In this document: positions 49,216 to 61,862 of the stretch, piece after piece
Layout of the letters: each line of letters opens with the position of its first letter
How positions within the stretch are numbered: the stretch's first letter is position 1
DNA from: Eonycteris spelaea
Taxonomy: Eukaryota; Chordata; Mammalia; Chiroptera; Pteropodidae
Direction of reading: 5' to 3'
Length of the DNA: 64,000 bases
Assembly: GCA_003508835.1 (NCBI GenBank)
Contig: PUFA01000034.1
Span: forward strand, 7,218,501 to 7,282,500
The notes under the pieces: model-generated
What the model was told of the DNA's origin: nothing
The model's input: the letters and a program-made list of their open reading frames with translations, nothing else
The model's database searches: none
Translations under genes and position numbers: made by a program

Positions 49216-51770
49216 GTTGCAAACAGGTATGGTTTATGAGAAAGAACTATTGTAGTCTAATGCCCCACCTCACTCTACCTCCAAGTATGTCTAATGACAA
49301 TTTATTCTAGATCACTCTGGAAAACCCTATACAACAGAGTAGTTGCGTATTAAGTTATTCTCTGTCTCTAGCAGGCGCAAAATTCCCACTTCAGTGCTTC
49401 CTCTCCATGGCAAAGATTTTCTCTTCCCATTCCTCTGATCCAGCTTGTAATTTCATGTAACTTAAGTGGGATCCTCACCCAGTAAGTAAAACAGGGGCCA
49501 CACTCTCTGCTTGCATGGCTAACTGCTACTCAGGAGATGGAGAACATTCGTTTGATTCTATAGCTCTTGTCTGTGTTCACTACCAGAGTCGTGGCTCTGG
49601 TCTCTGATGTTGGCTGATCTAGCTCCTCATGTCCTGGCAGTGGTCCTCACATCATCTCTGATATTTTCTACTTCCGTATTTTGCCAGGTGAAATGGTCTT
49701 GGGTGTCCAAATAGGCTTCTGTACAGCAAGCATTCTTAGGTGGCTGAGACTGTGGAGGTCCAGACATTTTCCCTAATACCAACTCACAACTTCTGCTCAG
49801 GGTCCCCTCATCAGCCTCTTTGGAGAGATGACAAAAAGGATACTACCCAATTACATCTGTGGTTTATCTCCAAGCCCCTGGGGAACCTGGGAATACCTCC
49901 AGAAGCTGAAAATTGGTCTTAACTCCCTCCTGCCCAAGCAAACCACTTGTACACCTCTACTGTCCTTCCCTAATAGCACAGCAGAGCCCTTATGAGATTC
50001 TCAGCCTCAGCTCTCTGTCAGATTTTCCAGATTTACCAAAAATTATGTGTTGCTCTTTGCTATCAGAGGCAGGAAATTTAAACAAGAAAGATTCCAGCTG
50101 GGTTAATGCAGAGGAGAGTAATTTATGCACTTCCAAGGCTAAGATATATAAAGCAAGTCTCTTTATTTGCATCTTGGTGTGAATCTAGGGAGTCAAGTAG
50201 AGACTATAAATTTTAGGGAGAAGAAAAGAATATTTAAAATTACTCATTAGAGAATTGAGTGCTTATGTTTTCAGCTGTTTTTTTTTAATCAGGTAGTTAA
50301 AAAATCAAGGAAATTAATATCTCATGTTTCAAGTTATTGGCACCATGCTTGACATACTGAGTCACTGAGATCATTTTTTTAAGTGAGTATATCAAAAGAA
50401 TAACTTTGATTGACAGTTTGGATTTGAATAGCTGGATATTTCTACAGAATATAGGTTCCATGAGAACAGGAATTTGGTTTTTTTTTCACTGTAGGGAACT
50501 AAAGAGTGTCTGTTGCTTTTTATTAAAAAAAAAGTGTTAGTTATGTGAATTGAGACAAATAAGCTTAATGTGATTTTTCCTCTATTTGGCTTTATCTGAG
50601 AAGTATCTGGCATTTCCCATCAACTGAAAAAATATAGCCTGGATATACTTTTATTTTCCCTATTTCATGTTGTTTTTTTTTTTTTTTAAATCTAGCCAAG
50701 CTTTTCTCCTTACCAGAGGAATGTAAATTATCACACACTTATATGTCTAGCTCTTTGTTATTCAAATTTCCATATTCTTTTCATTAAACTTAGGCGTGAG
50801 CATTATTAAAAATTGACATGTTCATTATATTTAACAGTTTTTATTCATTAGAAGTAAATAACTCTTTTTCTGTAATGAAACTCATAAGGTCCTTTTTTTT
50901 AACCAAGAAAAAAACAGAAGTATTTTGAATACTGTAGCTAAAATTTTTATAAAATATTTTCCCAAGATAATAATTTGATCTTGATTCATGGCTATCATTC
51001 CTTGACTACCTGTGTAGCAACTTAACTTTTATATAGGAATTGTATTATTTAAAGCTTTCATTAATTTCCTATAGAAAATATAGGTGATCCAACTCTGATT
51101 AAAAACAGTTTGAAAAGGATGTGTGTGCGCACACACACACACACACATTCATGGATATCCTTACCCACTACTGATTATAGACACTTTGGGACAAAAACAC
51201 CCATTTTAACAATTAAATAAAAAACACAGCATCCATCTTATTCTTTTATGATTTATTCATTTCCATCTCTACCCCTCAAGCTCTGAAAATTACAGAGACA
51301 CCTGGCGTAGTGAAGGAAATCAACCCCCCTTATATTTCTTTCTTTATCCTCTTCTCACATATTAGCCCAAGATCTGATTTGCGAAGAGAAATGCTGAGTT
51401 TTAGCCAGAAGTCAATGTAATATTGGTGGCCAAGTTCCTGAGTACTTCTGCAGGACCAGAACATGTTTTCCTTCCACTCTTAGATTCAAGATATAGAGGT
51501 CTCATTCGTACAGCACGCCCAATGTATTGGGGGTAGGCACTCAAGAGTAATTCCATTCTCATGATATTTCTTTATGTTTCCTACCCCTATGTAATAGTAA
51601 AGATGATTTTAGAAGCTAGCCTATAACAGAAAATACCAGCCTAAATTGACCTAGGCAATAGTGGGACTTTTTATATTCTCATTGGGAGAATATTTTTTTT
51701 AGGTGAGGCAACTCTTGGTTGACCTCACAAATTGTAAGGACCTACCTTGTTAGCTTACAACCCTTATTTT
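49216..51770. other. flanking sequence, mostly unique
   Basis: No exon or clear repeat. Contains T-rich tracts (50279-50286, 50672-50688) and a GT/CA alternating palindrome at 51120-51147. Confidence 0.4.
51120..51147. repeat. self-complementary GT/CA microsatellite
   Basis: gtgtgtgcgcacacacacac: the TG and CA halves meet at a central gcgc. Confidence 0.9.
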
Positions 51771-51773
51771 TTA

Positions 51774-51815
51774 TGCCTACAGCACCTTGTATTCCTAGGT
51801 GGTCTCCCATCCAAC
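51774..51815 (-). mobile_element. short 5S rRNA-derived SINE fragment
   Basis: On the minus strand: ttggatgggagaccacctag then gaatacaaggtgctgtaggc, the last third of 5S rRNA, followed by an A/T tail (ttattttttat on the plus strand). Strongly 5'-truncated. No clear target-site duplication. Third 5S-derived insertion of the window. Confidence 0.75.
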
Positions 51816-51819
51816 ATTG

Positions 51820-53705
51820 GAAGACAGTTCTTGACGAATCTTCTGTGTTTCTATACATTTTGTGAGCAGAGCCAATGCCTGTTCTTCTTCCAGTTTATCA
51901 TTTCAGGGATGTTTATTGGATGAATAGCCTTAAAAGACAGAGATATCATCTTTCTCTGAAGTTAATAGCAGGCTTATTTATAATAAAAGTATAGTAAAAA
52001 ATAATGTGTCCTTCACGAGCAAAGAGCAAGTATGCTTACAGCACATGAAAAAGATTCCTAAGTTCATGTCATTAAGCTCAGCGTTCCTCTCCTGTAACAC
52101 ATCCCACTATGAGTGCAGGTATCACCTGGCCCTCTTCACATTGTCCTGTGGGATTTGGGGGCCCAGGGAACCAGGGTTCATGCTGATAGTCTGGCTGCCA
52201 CTGTTGTTTTAAGAACTAAATCATCCTTTGTTACTTGGGAATCACATTCTTCTGTCAGTATTCATGAAACCATGGTAGGCTAACTGTTGACTTGCAAGAA
52301 GTGGTAAATTTTCAGATGCTTCACAGATTTTGATGATCTCATCACCAGAAGACTAAAGACAGGGTAGACTCTACACATACATTCAAAATCCAGTGCTGCT
52401 TCTCTGTGATTCTTTTATGTTCTGCCCTCTTCTGTGTGTTGGCTTTAATCTCAGTCAATAGTACAATGGTTATAGAAGTGTTCATTTGCAAGCTGGCTTT
52501 GAAATTAGAGGGCAATGAGAGACCACAAAAAGAGGCAGCACACTCCAGGTTGTCAGGTGGCAGGTGTAATAAGCAAGGGAACTTACATACAAGACTTATC
52601 TTGGCAGCTGCAAGACTAGTGGGTCTCCAGACCTATTACCAGCATCTTAAAAGTTTACATAGAGGCCTCAACTGGGTTTAGTCACATATTCACTTTAGAT
52701 GGTCTCAAGGACACCTTACTCTCTCAAAGACTTTGTCCTTGAAACAGCTCCTAGTGTGAGAATGGTGGGTGGAACATACATTCAAAGGACAGGGGTGGGG
52801 GAGTGAAGAGCCTCTGATTGTCCAGGTCTAGCTCAAGGGTCAACTAGTGGTCATTTCCACTCAATGACCTCCTTCTGTGCTCTGCCCCCCCTGAGTGGCT
52901 CTTACAATCTTATATTCCCCGCCTCTTCCAAAATGTGTTCTCATTGGTCAGCAAAAGATTTCACTAGCATGGAGGTAGCTGGTTGGCCAGCACTAGGGGT
53001 CACATGCTATCTCCTTTAAGCTATGTCAAAGGCAGAGGGAAGATAGAGGAGCTTGTCCAGAGAGGGTCTATGTAGCTGGAGTCCAGAAATGAGGAAGACA
53101 GAGTATTTTACAAGGAGCAGTTGCATTTCACATGGGTATTGATAGTGGTAGAGATAGATGATGTAGATTTTTAAGATGGTTTGCCATGAATTAAGAATGA
53201 ATCTTTCCTCCTCCTCACACTTAGTGGTGTCGAGACACTAAATAAAAATTGCTATTGTGTTCAATAACTAGTATATAGTTTTTTGAATACCATTTCCCAA
53301 GCAGAGACTGGGGTGTGTGGAATATTAAAGGTAATTAATTGATGTTTCATCGAAATGGGAAAGTGGATAAAAATTAAGTCTTCAAAAAAATAACATAATC
53401 GTGAGTAATAAAATCCCTGAAAAAATATTTTGTTTTTAAGTAAGACCAGTACATAAATGCTTGGCTACTTTTCCACATCAACAAAATAGAAGATGAGTGA
53501 GTGAGGGGTTAAGGAAAACAGAAGTGAAAAGACTGGGCAATGCCTGAGTTACTAGAAACCGTAGTCCGACCTGCACATAATTTCCCTTTCCTCCTTTCTA
53601 TTTATAGAACCAGGAAGTTGTGAACAGATTTTATCTTTTGTCTTGGCTGTTGCTTCCGTTTCCCAAAGTAATGCGTCTCTGTAAGGTTACAGTAGAAACA
53701 CTCCG
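51820..53705. other. flanking sequence, nothing distinct recognised
   Basis: Unique-looking sequence. Short frames only, none recognisable. Confidence 0.4.
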
Positions 53706-54205
53706 TGGTGGGTAATTTTATATGTCAACTTGATTGGGCTGCGTGGTGCCTAGACATTTGCTCAAACATTCTTCTGGGTGTGTTTGTGAGGGTGTTTGGG
53801 AGAAGGGAATTAACATTGGGAATCCAGTCAATATCTGGAATTGAGTAAAGCAAATTGCCTTCCCTAATGTGGGTGGGCCTCATCCAGTCAATTGAAAATC
53901 TGAACAGAACAAAAACATTGAGTAATTCCTCCTGCCTGACTATTGAGTTGGAACACAGGTCTTTCCCAGCTTTCAGATTCCCACCAAAATATCAGCTCTT
54001 AGTTTCTGGCCACTGGCTTTGGACTCGAACTACACCTCAGCTCTCCTGGAGCTCCAGCTTGCTGACTGCAAGTCTTAGGACTTATCGGTCAATTTCTTAT
54101 AATAATTGTGTAAGCCAATTTCTTATAATAAATGTGTGTATGTGTGTGTGTGCATACATGTGTGCTTTCTGTTTCTGTTTCTCTGGAGAATCCTGACTTG
54201 GGAGC
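53706..54205 (+). mobile_element. ERVL LTR (MLT2-like)
   Basis: Starts tggtgggtaattttatatgt with caacttgattgggctgcgtg, continues 'caaacattcttctgggtgtg', 'ccctaatgtgggtgggcctc', 'gccaatttcttataataaat' (polyadenylation signal region), and ends 'tttctctggagaatcctgac'. This is the order of ERVL/MLT2 LTRs. Solitary LTR with an inserted TG tract near 54133-54160. Confidence 0.75.
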
Positions 54206-54620
54206 ATCATAAGATAATGATATACGAAGCACACATTTTTCTAAACCAAATAATATGAATTAAGCAAATGATGAGGAGTCAATAGTTACATATTGTGCTC
54301 CCTCCTGGGATTCCAGTACCATTCCAGGTCCATTACGAATAGGGGATAAGTGCAGTTGAACCCCGAACAGAAGACTCATGCCCCAAACTAAGCCTGTTCT
54401 TTCAGTGATAGAACATGGCTATTAGCTTCAAATGGGGCACAGAAAATAGACTTCATAATGAAAGATTCCTGCAAATTTACCCACTCTCATTAAGGAAGAC
54501 GTTCATTTTCTCATTGCCCCTAATTTTCTTGGTAGCCTAACCCATTTCCCATTTAGAAAAAAAAAAAATCGTGCAGCTTGCTGCTAGCATTAATTTAATT
54601 TTACAAAAAAACATGCTCTT

Positions 54621-54733
54621 CAATTGGGGAGATCATTTTATGAACTATATAGATGTCTAACCAATGTACTGTATACTTGAAACTAATTGAAATAAGTAAG
54701 TAAGTAAGTGAGTGAGTGAGTAAATAAATAAAT
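54621..54733 (+). mobile_element. minimal L1 3'-end insertion with target-site duplication
   Basis: About 70 bases of L1 3' end (ggggagatcattttatgaac, gtactgtatacttgaaacta) plus a tail of AAGT, GAGT and AAAT repeats. An exact 14-base repeat, aaaaacatgctctt, flanks it at 54607-54620 and 54734-54747. This is a clear target-site duplication. Confidence 0.85.
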
Positions 54734-54747
54734 AAAAACATGCTCTT

Positions 54748-56835
54748 TGAGGCTGAAGCAAATCTAACTAGTTTTTGATGTGAAAATAAAATATAAAAAC
54801 TCTTCTTGGAGTTATTTCCAAACATAACTTGTCTCTAATCCTAATGTAACACAAATGTATACATAAATCAGATTCATTCCAAAGTAACGTTAACATCATG
54901 TAGGAATGTTACGTTTTCTAGGATTTGACATTTCCAGCAGATGAGAACTATTATATTTTGTAAATGGAAATACCACTGCTAAAAACAATGTTATAGGTAG
55001 AATAATGACATTTGTTTCCAAAGACTATCGATACATTAGAGTGACGTGAAAATAATAATAACAGCAAGATATTTTGTGGCCAACTTTAGGTAAGGTTAGG
55101 ACTGTAATCCCCAAGTTATCTCAGGATAAACACTGTAGCCACAAGATCTACTGGCAAGTATTCTTGGGACAAATGGAAAATGGGCTAAAGCAGTTAAAGA
55201 TGAATAACAAAAATAACTTTAGTAACTGTTACATTGAAGTAAAAAACAATGGAGAAGAAAGAAGGGAAACAATATTTCTCCCAGTTTCTGGCATTGTTTA
55301 TTAGCAAGTACACTCTTTCGAACATTAGCTGAAACAAGCAAATCATTTCCTGGGTATTAACCACATCTATTTCGCCTTTAGGTGAAATATTCTAAAGTTT
55401 AAAAATCCATGCGACTCTTGTGGAATTAATGCATTTTAGCACACAAGTTGTTTAAACATGAATTGTTCAGTATAAAATTACTTTAAAATGGTACAAAACA
55501 TAGGCTGTATATTGAAAAGACAAAGTATATAGTTTTCATTAAATATATAAGGTTATAGTAGTAATTCTATAAATAATATAACATTTGAAGAAAAAGGCTG
55601 GTATTTTTTAAAAGGCTGGATTTTGGAGATTTAATATAAAGTGGAAATAGCATTCTTAGTGTTGAGTTGATTAAAAACATATCTTGTAAATCTCTGGGTT
55701 ATAGGTGGTATCACAGTGAAAGCCAAATAAATCTTATCTCTTAACAAATGTACTCAAATACTGACAATTTAAAAAAGCCTTGCATAAAGTAAATTAAAAA
55801 TTAGGAAAATAAAGAGAGAAAACAGATGTAAGAAAAGTAATGTATTAAGAAAAATTAGTACTAGTTCGAGGATAGAGTTCATAAACATATACAATGGAGT
55901 AGATAAACCTGTAGCAAGTCCAGTAAGGTTGAGAAGAAATACATATATGCAACATTTGGAAGAAAATGAAAAAAAAAGTTTTTTAAGTCATCAGCATTTC
56001 TTAAGTCAGCAAATAATAATTAACATTCTAAGTAAAATAGATTAGTCTCTGGGGAAATTTAAAATGTTCAAAATTGACACATATCAGTGATAAGAACAAA
56101 ATGAAGAGCTCTATAACCATAGACTCATTTTGTTGTTGTTATTACAAAGAATTGCTTTTAATTGAGAATCTGGACATAGATGCATTTGCTGATAAAATTG
56201 CTGAAGCTCTTAAAAGAAAATATAGTTTCTATATTATATAACCTAGATCAGAAAACTATACAAAATTGAAAATTTTTCAATTCATATGATGAAGATAAGA
56301 GAGACCTAATATTTTAACTTGAGAACGATATCATAAAAAATGGCATTAGGGAATTGTTACCAATGCAATTAAATGAATAAATACTAAAGTGAAAAAAAAG
56401 GTCAAAACCATATATATATACACATACACACACACACAGACATTTATATAATATATAATGTCATAAAAGAAAAGTTGAACTGGATAGAATTAAACAGACA
56501 AGGAAGACTTTATTCAAGGCTATTGCAATGCGAGATGAGTCATTGAACTCCACTCCATAGAAGCAAAAGAAAGAAGAGTTGTTAAGCAACGAGATGAGCT
56601 GGTGAAGAAGTGCTGGAGGACATTTGAGGCAGGGTCACCATGAAGGTCAATGTGAACTCAGAAGGTTATCTGTTTGCTAATTAGTGCTTATCAAAGACCA
56701 TCTCCCACTTTTCCACAGAGAGTAGAAAATGGACACCATCTTTCCATGATTACCTTTCAAGGAGATGGCTTGCAGGTCCTTGAGAATGACATGTATTGGT
56801 TGTAAAACTGGTAATAGAAAGGACAAATAGAGTAA
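54748..56835. other. flanking sequence, mostly unclassified
   Basis: AT-rich. 56409-56439 is a TA/CA microsatellite. 56460-56800 has an LTR-like feel ('aggaagactttattcaaggc') but I cannot assign it. No exon recognised. Confidence 0.35.
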
Positions 56836-56837
56836 TC

Positions 56838-56925
56838 AGGGGGATCATTTCATAAACCTTATAAATGTCTAAGCAATGTACTGCATACTTGAAACGGATA
56901 ATAAAATAAAATACAATGAAAAAAG
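56838..56925 (+). mobile_element. L1 3'-end fragment
   Basis: 'gggggatcatttcataaacc', 'ttataaatgtctaagcaatg', 'tactgcatacttgaaacgga', then an A-rich tail. The same L1 3' segment as at 54621. No clear target-site duplication found. Confidence 0.7.
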
Positions 56926-57060
56926 AGAGAAAAAGATAAAGAAAAATTGCAAATTTTCTAAAATAAATGCTCTAAATGAGGAAAGATCAAGGGCCTATAG
57001 TCAGGAAGAAAACTGTCTGAAGTTTAGTTAAGCTTAGGGGAATGTTAAGGCCATTTTAGC

Positions 57061-57128
57061 CAATACACATACAGACACATATACAGACATGCACACTCAC
57101 ACACTCATACACACACACTCAGACATAT
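57061..57128. repeat. degenerate CA/ACAT repeat
   Basis: Interrupted acacat, acagacatata and acacacac units. Confidence 0.8.
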
Positions 57129-57149
57129 ATAAATGTGCTTACAAAGGAT

Positions 57150-57465
57150 GATGCATTATATATAAGTAGGTTTTATTTCAGAAATTCAGTGATAGTTGGC
57201 CATTTGAAAATATTAATATATGAATAAAATCTCATATTTTTTGATGAATGCTCAAAAATTATCGATAAAAATTAAATGCCCATTTTAAAACTTAATAGGC
57301 AAAAAGAAAAGAAAGCAAACTAAAACAATAGCACTCAGTAAAATAAACATAATACATCTTTCCACATGAAAAAAAAATCTGTCTTAAATCAAGAATCAAA
57401 TTCTCCAAAATTTCAACTAGAGGCATTGCCAATAAAATCAGGAACAAGATAAAAATGTTGACAGG
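57150..57465 (+). pseudogene. old L1 ORF2 fragment
   Basis: 'aagtaggttttatttcagaa', 'taaatgcccattttaaaact', 'aggcattgccaataaaatca', 'ggaacaagataaaaatgttg' follow, at low identity, the RT region of L1 ORF2. Frame destroyed. Confidence 0.5.
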
Positions 57466-57500
57466 TGTCAATATTTAACATTCCCTTAGGAGTTTCGGAC

Positions 57501-57694
57501 CAGCATTTCTCAAGGTTCATGAACCAGTGGTATCGACATCTTCTGGGAACTTGTTAGAAACATAAATTCGTGAGCTTTTCTTGATTCATACTGAATCAGA
57601 AACTCCAATAAAAGAGGGGAGAAGTGGATAGGGGCAGCACTCTGTATCGTAACAAGTCCTGAAGTGGATTCTAAGGCACATTTGAAGTGCTAGA
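57501..57694 (+). mobile_element. MER20-like hAT-Charlie remnant
   Basis: 'cagcatttctcaaggttcat', 'tctgggaacttgttagaaac', 'actgaatcagaaactccaat', 'ctaaggcacatttgaagtgc': MER20 order from end to end. Confidence 0.65.
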
Positions 57695-57703
57695 CACTCA
57701 GAG

Positions 57704-57895
57704 CAGGGGCAGGCAAAGTCTGTGCAGGCATGTGGTCTCTGTTGCAATTATTCAACTCTGCTGATACAGCACTAAGTAGGCATGGACAGTTTTCAAGCCT
57801 ATGGTTGAGACCCACTACAATCCCAATCAAGCTTTTCTCTTTACAAAAATAGGTTAAAGACTAAATTCGGTCTTTAGTGACGTTTGCCAGCTCTT
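57704..57895 (+). mobile_element. hAT-type non-autonomous element (GGTCGGCAAAC-end type)
   Basis: 'caggggcaggcaaagtctgt', 'tggtctctgttgcaattatt', 'caactctgctgatacagcac', 'ctttacaaaaataggttaaa', 'agtgacgtttgccagctc'. The ends are inverted versions of each other. Directly next to the MER20-like copy. Confidence 0.6.
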
Positions 57896-58090
57896 TTTCT
57901 TGAGTCTGGAATCTAGAAAAGAAACCCCAAAATAAATATATTCATTACAGCAGAGAAGTATAAAGATTCATTATCTCTAGATGACATTATGCAATAACTT
58001 GAACACCTGGAGAATAAATGGAACCATAGTAAGATAAGAGCAATTAATAGGATAGCCAGCAATAAAATATTTTAAATAAACAAATTTCTT

Positions 58091-58200
58091 TTAGATCAAT
58101 TATGATATTGTAACAGAGTATTTTAATGGCAATAAAAACATCTAATTAGGTCAATTATGATATTGTAACAGAGTATTTTAATGGCAATAAAAACATCTAA
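58091..58200. repeat. 55-bp perfect tandem duplication
   Basis: 58091-58145 and 58146-58200 are identical except for one base (ttaga against ttagg). The unit contains tcaattatgatattgtaaca and atggcaataaaaacatctaa. Confidence 0.95.
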
Positions 58201-58865
58201 GAATATAATGTCCACAATTATTTAAAAATCCATGAGTCAAAGGAGATGTAGAAAATGAACATGCAGCGTTCCAGAAGCTACACCCCATTAGCTATTCTTC
58301 CTGCCTTGCTCTTCTCCATCACGCTTATTACCTCCTGGCAAACCATGTATTTTAGTTATTTATTGATTTATTTTCAGTAACTCCGTCAAAAATATAAGCT
58401 CTGTATTGGCTGGGATTTTTGTCTGCACGGTTCACTGTTGGCTGATTGAAGAAATAAAAATGCTCACTGTTCTTGATTTAACTACCAGGGCTAATGTAAT
58501 TTACAGCTGGAAATGACTTGATATTTAACAAAATAAACCTCAAGTTTGTCTAACTTGGTGAAAACAGCCAAAGTTATTTTTTTAAAAGCAGTGGTCGGTT
58601 GAGGAGGTTGGGGAGTGGCGGGCCATCTGGCATTACTGATATTAAACTGTACTAACTATAATTATCAAGATATGGACAAATTAGAAGTCTAGTCAATGAC
58701 TTCTGAATTTAGTATAAAACAAAGAGAAAAAAACCTGTTCAATATATGGCATTCTTAATAAGTAAGTAATCAAAAGACTGCTCATATCAGTTTAAAAGTA
58801 GGTAAAGGACTTGAAAGAGTTTGAAAGAAATCTATGAAGTGGCTTTCCATCATGGTTAATAGCTT
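58201..58865. other. flanking sequence with a candidate conserved block
   Basis: 58390-58560 is repeat-free and of balanced composition. No exon recognised. Confidence 0.35.
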
Positions 58866-58867
58866 GG

Positions 58868-59080
58868 ACTTTTGCTTGTAGAGTTTAAAACTCAGATTCT
58901 GCCATGTACTGGCAGTGTGACATTAGGCCCATTATTTATCTTGTGAAAGCCTCTGGAGCTTCTTTGCAAAACAGGACTTATAATGCTTATATCACAAATA
59001 ATTTCAGTGAGTTAATAAAGTAATAGATGTAAAGAACTTGGCATTACATTTATCTCATAGTAAGTGGTTAATAGGGGCTG
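58868..59080 (+). repeat. MIR
   Basis: 'actcagattctgccatgtac', 'tggcagtgtgacattaggcc', 'ttatatcacaaataatttca', 'gagttaataaagtaatagat' match MIR from core to 3' end. Confidence 0.65.
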
Positions 59081-59219
59081 ATTTTTATTACATCAAAATT
59101 GCACTCAAAAAATAATATGAATGTTTAAGAAAATAAGGTTGATTTAATTATGATGCTCCAAAGAGATCAATATGCTAAAATTAAAATCATATATTTGAAT
59201 GATATTTAAGGACATTCAA

Positions 59220-59460
59220 AAAAGTAAATGATAAAAAAAAAACCATGAAAATTGTATAAAGTGGGCGGTAAAGACTTTGTTATGAGGGAGGGATGGAAAT
59301 ATGATACACAGATGGATGCACTTAAATAAATACTGGACAAAAATCACATCAAATGATTAGAAAAGCCTTTTCTGGATGGTAGGATTATGGGACCTGTTTT
59401 GATATAAACATGTGTTACATTTCTAATAACAAAATAAATAAATAAAATAAATGCATTTTA
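59220..59460 (+). mobile_element. old L1 (L1M-type) 3'UTR remnant
   Basis: 'ttctggatggtaggattatg', 'ggacctgttttgatataaac', 'atgtgttacatttctaataa' then an A/T-rich tail. Diverged. Confidence 0.45.
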
Positions 59461-60836
59461 GGGAATTAAAATAATGATATCCTAATATATGTATTTCAAT
59501 GACTATTAAATCAAATTCTTATAAAATTGTATAATAAAATTTCAAGGGAATAAGACTGACATAAAGTTGTCTCTGCAATTTGTATCCAGGGTCTAGGAAT
59601 CTCATGCTTTTATTTTTATTTTCTCTTCAAAAATTTTTCAGTAAAAGACAGAGTTTCAATCTAATATTTTGAGGGGTAAGTAGAGGTAAAAGATAATTCT
59701 AAAAGTCATGAGGAAAGACAAAACTAGCACTCTTAATTTGTCCTTGGAGAATGAACTTAAATTGGTTTCTTAGGAGACTAATATCAAGTTGTTTAATAAG
59801 AAGATTCAAGTTTCCAGGATTCTATTTTCTTCTCATCTAAAAATATCTTGGAACGTGATAGTATTGAATCCTCTTTGAAACTTGGCTTTGCTGAATGGCA
59901 TTTCAAAATAAATTCGGTTGCTTTATTATGGAAGATTTGGTTAGGCTTTTATTTCACACATTATTTTAGACTCCGACAATGAATCCAGAAATTTAAACCA
60001 TAAGCAAATAATTCAAAATTACCCTTGACAAGCTACAAACGAAACAGTGCTTGTTGTGAAAAGAATATTGAACAGGAACACAATGAGTGATATTTCTAGA
60101 TTTGTCACCAGTGTCAGTGGCAATCCATGTTGATTCATTAGGGTTCAGCTCTGTGATCTGAAAAATGAAGAGATTGAATGATATGTTTTTGAAGTTCATT
60201 TTCACATTTACAGAGACGCATGTAAAGTTCTATGAATTAAGTACTCTTGATATTTCTAGGATATATTAATTCTGTGACCATCAGTGCATTTAAATGATCT
60301 TTCAGTGATTAGAGATATAATCAAAATATTAAGTTCAACTTGAAATTCTTAGTATAGAGCATTTTTTTAGTACAGAAATTGTCAAAGCAAACCTTTGAAT
60401 CCCAGAAAAATCAAACAGCAGATTTTCCTGAGCTATTTTAGCAAAATGCTAAGAACCAGAATGGTTATATGTTCAAAAAAAGTGATGAGCTTTAATTCAT
60501 TGGTTGCCTACTAAAGACAGAATAAAAACTACTTATATAGATCCTCATATGGGGATCATTCCTCGAGGTTTTAGTCTTTGATATTGTCTGGATAATAATG
60601 TCAATGTCTCTATCTCTTTCTCACTCACATCTAATGGAGGAACACAATCTTTTCTGAAAAACTTTTTAGTTCTGTTTAATATTAAAAGCATAAAATCTTT
60701 AATAAAATCTATTGGAAATTGGAGGAATGGTTGATTCTGGCTTCCTAAAATATCCAAGCTCTAAAATCTCTGATATTTTCTGATAAAACTTTACTGACAA
60801 TTTCCCAGACAAAATACAATGTCTTGGAAACCTAAA

Positions 60837-60839
<3 letters not shown>
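59461..60839. other. flanking sequence, nothing distinct recognised
   Basis: AT-rich. A 70-codon frame at 60545-60757 (minus) is not recognisable. No repeat assigned. Confidence 0.4.

Positions 60840-60869
<30 letters not shown>
60840..60869 (+). repeat. poly(A) run of 30
   Basis: Uninterrupted A tract. The upstream sequence does not match a retroposon I know. Confidence 0.95.
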
Positions 60870-60873
<4 letters not shown>

Positions 60874-60949
60874 TTGTATATTATGGTTATAATACATACA
60901 AACTGTCCTTAAACATCACCTAATAATTATATTTACATGATGGTATCTC

Positions 60950-61080
60950 TGTCTGTATCTCTGGATTTTGAGCTCTGTCAGTGCAAAAAGCATGTCTTGC
61001 TTGATATAAATCCCCAGGGCTTTGGACATGGTGAGTACTCAATGCATGTTTGCACAATTAATTTTGAATGAATGAAGATC
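60950..61080 (+). mobile_element. L2 3' end remnant
   Basis: 'ttgagctctgtcagtgcaaa', 'catgtcttgcttgatataaa', 'ggtgagtactcaatgcatgt', 'ttttgaatgaatgaa': L2 3' terminus pattern. Confidence 0.6.
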
Positions 61081-61735
61081 CAGGAATAGATCCTGGATTT
61101 AAAGTATATTGATTAGATTTTTGAATTTAAATAAATTATATTCTCCTATGCATTTGTATTTTGATGTCAGAAAAATATAATATCACAAAAATGTTTTGAT
61201 GGTGAAGTACATCTATGAAGTTATTTTATGATATAAAGATTAATTCATGTGGAGGATTATAATTATCATACAGCATAATATTAAGAGTAATGGAAGGCCT
61301 CAAACTGAGCAACAGAGTCACTCTACTGATTCCAATGTTACCTGAATTTTTCTGGAAGATGCAAAGCCTTTTATTCTTCATTAAAGACAGGGCTAAAACA
61401 CAAATATTGTTATGAGCAAGACAAGAATGATGTGGATATATACAAATTACTAACATCAGATATTTTTCAGAGTTGGATAGAGGGAAGAATAAGTGGGATA
61501 AAGGACATGCAATGGGGATCAGAATCCTACAAGGAGGGGTAAGATGTTGGTTCTCCCAAACTAGCCCTCAGATGACAATGCCCTGAATTCTTTGCTCAGG
61601 AAACTTTTTATAGTACCTTTTTAATTTTTTAATTTTTAGATAAAATAATTTGCAAGTTCTTCCTCACTCCAGATGAAAAATGGCAACAAACTTAGCAGAG
61701 GGACAATATCCTCAAGATAAAGAACATATAACAAT
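61081..61735. other. flanking sequence, nothing distinct recognised
   Basis: AT-rich. No exon or clear repeat. Confidence 0.4.
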
Positions 61736-61737
61736 AC

Positions 61738-61862
61738 TTTCTGCCTGATTGCAATCCTGACTCTAGCACTTCTTAGCTGAGTAACCTGAGCAAGTCATCG
61801 CTCTGAACCTTGATCCCTCATTTGTAAAACTGGCACAATATTACAGAGCAGTGAGTCATTAT
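61738..61862 (+). repeat. MIR
   Basis: 'gcaatcctgactctagcact', 'tcttagctgagtaacctgag', 'caagtcatcgctctgaacct', 'catttgtaaaactggcacaa': clear MIR core. Confidence 0.8.

Noticed and set aside
53855..54196. 113-codon open frame
   Set aside because: It lies wholly within the MLT2-like LTR, which has no coding role.
56460..56800. possible LTR
   Set aside because: 'aggaagactttattcaaggc' suggests an LTR end, but neither the other end nor a family could be recognised, so it was left unclassified.
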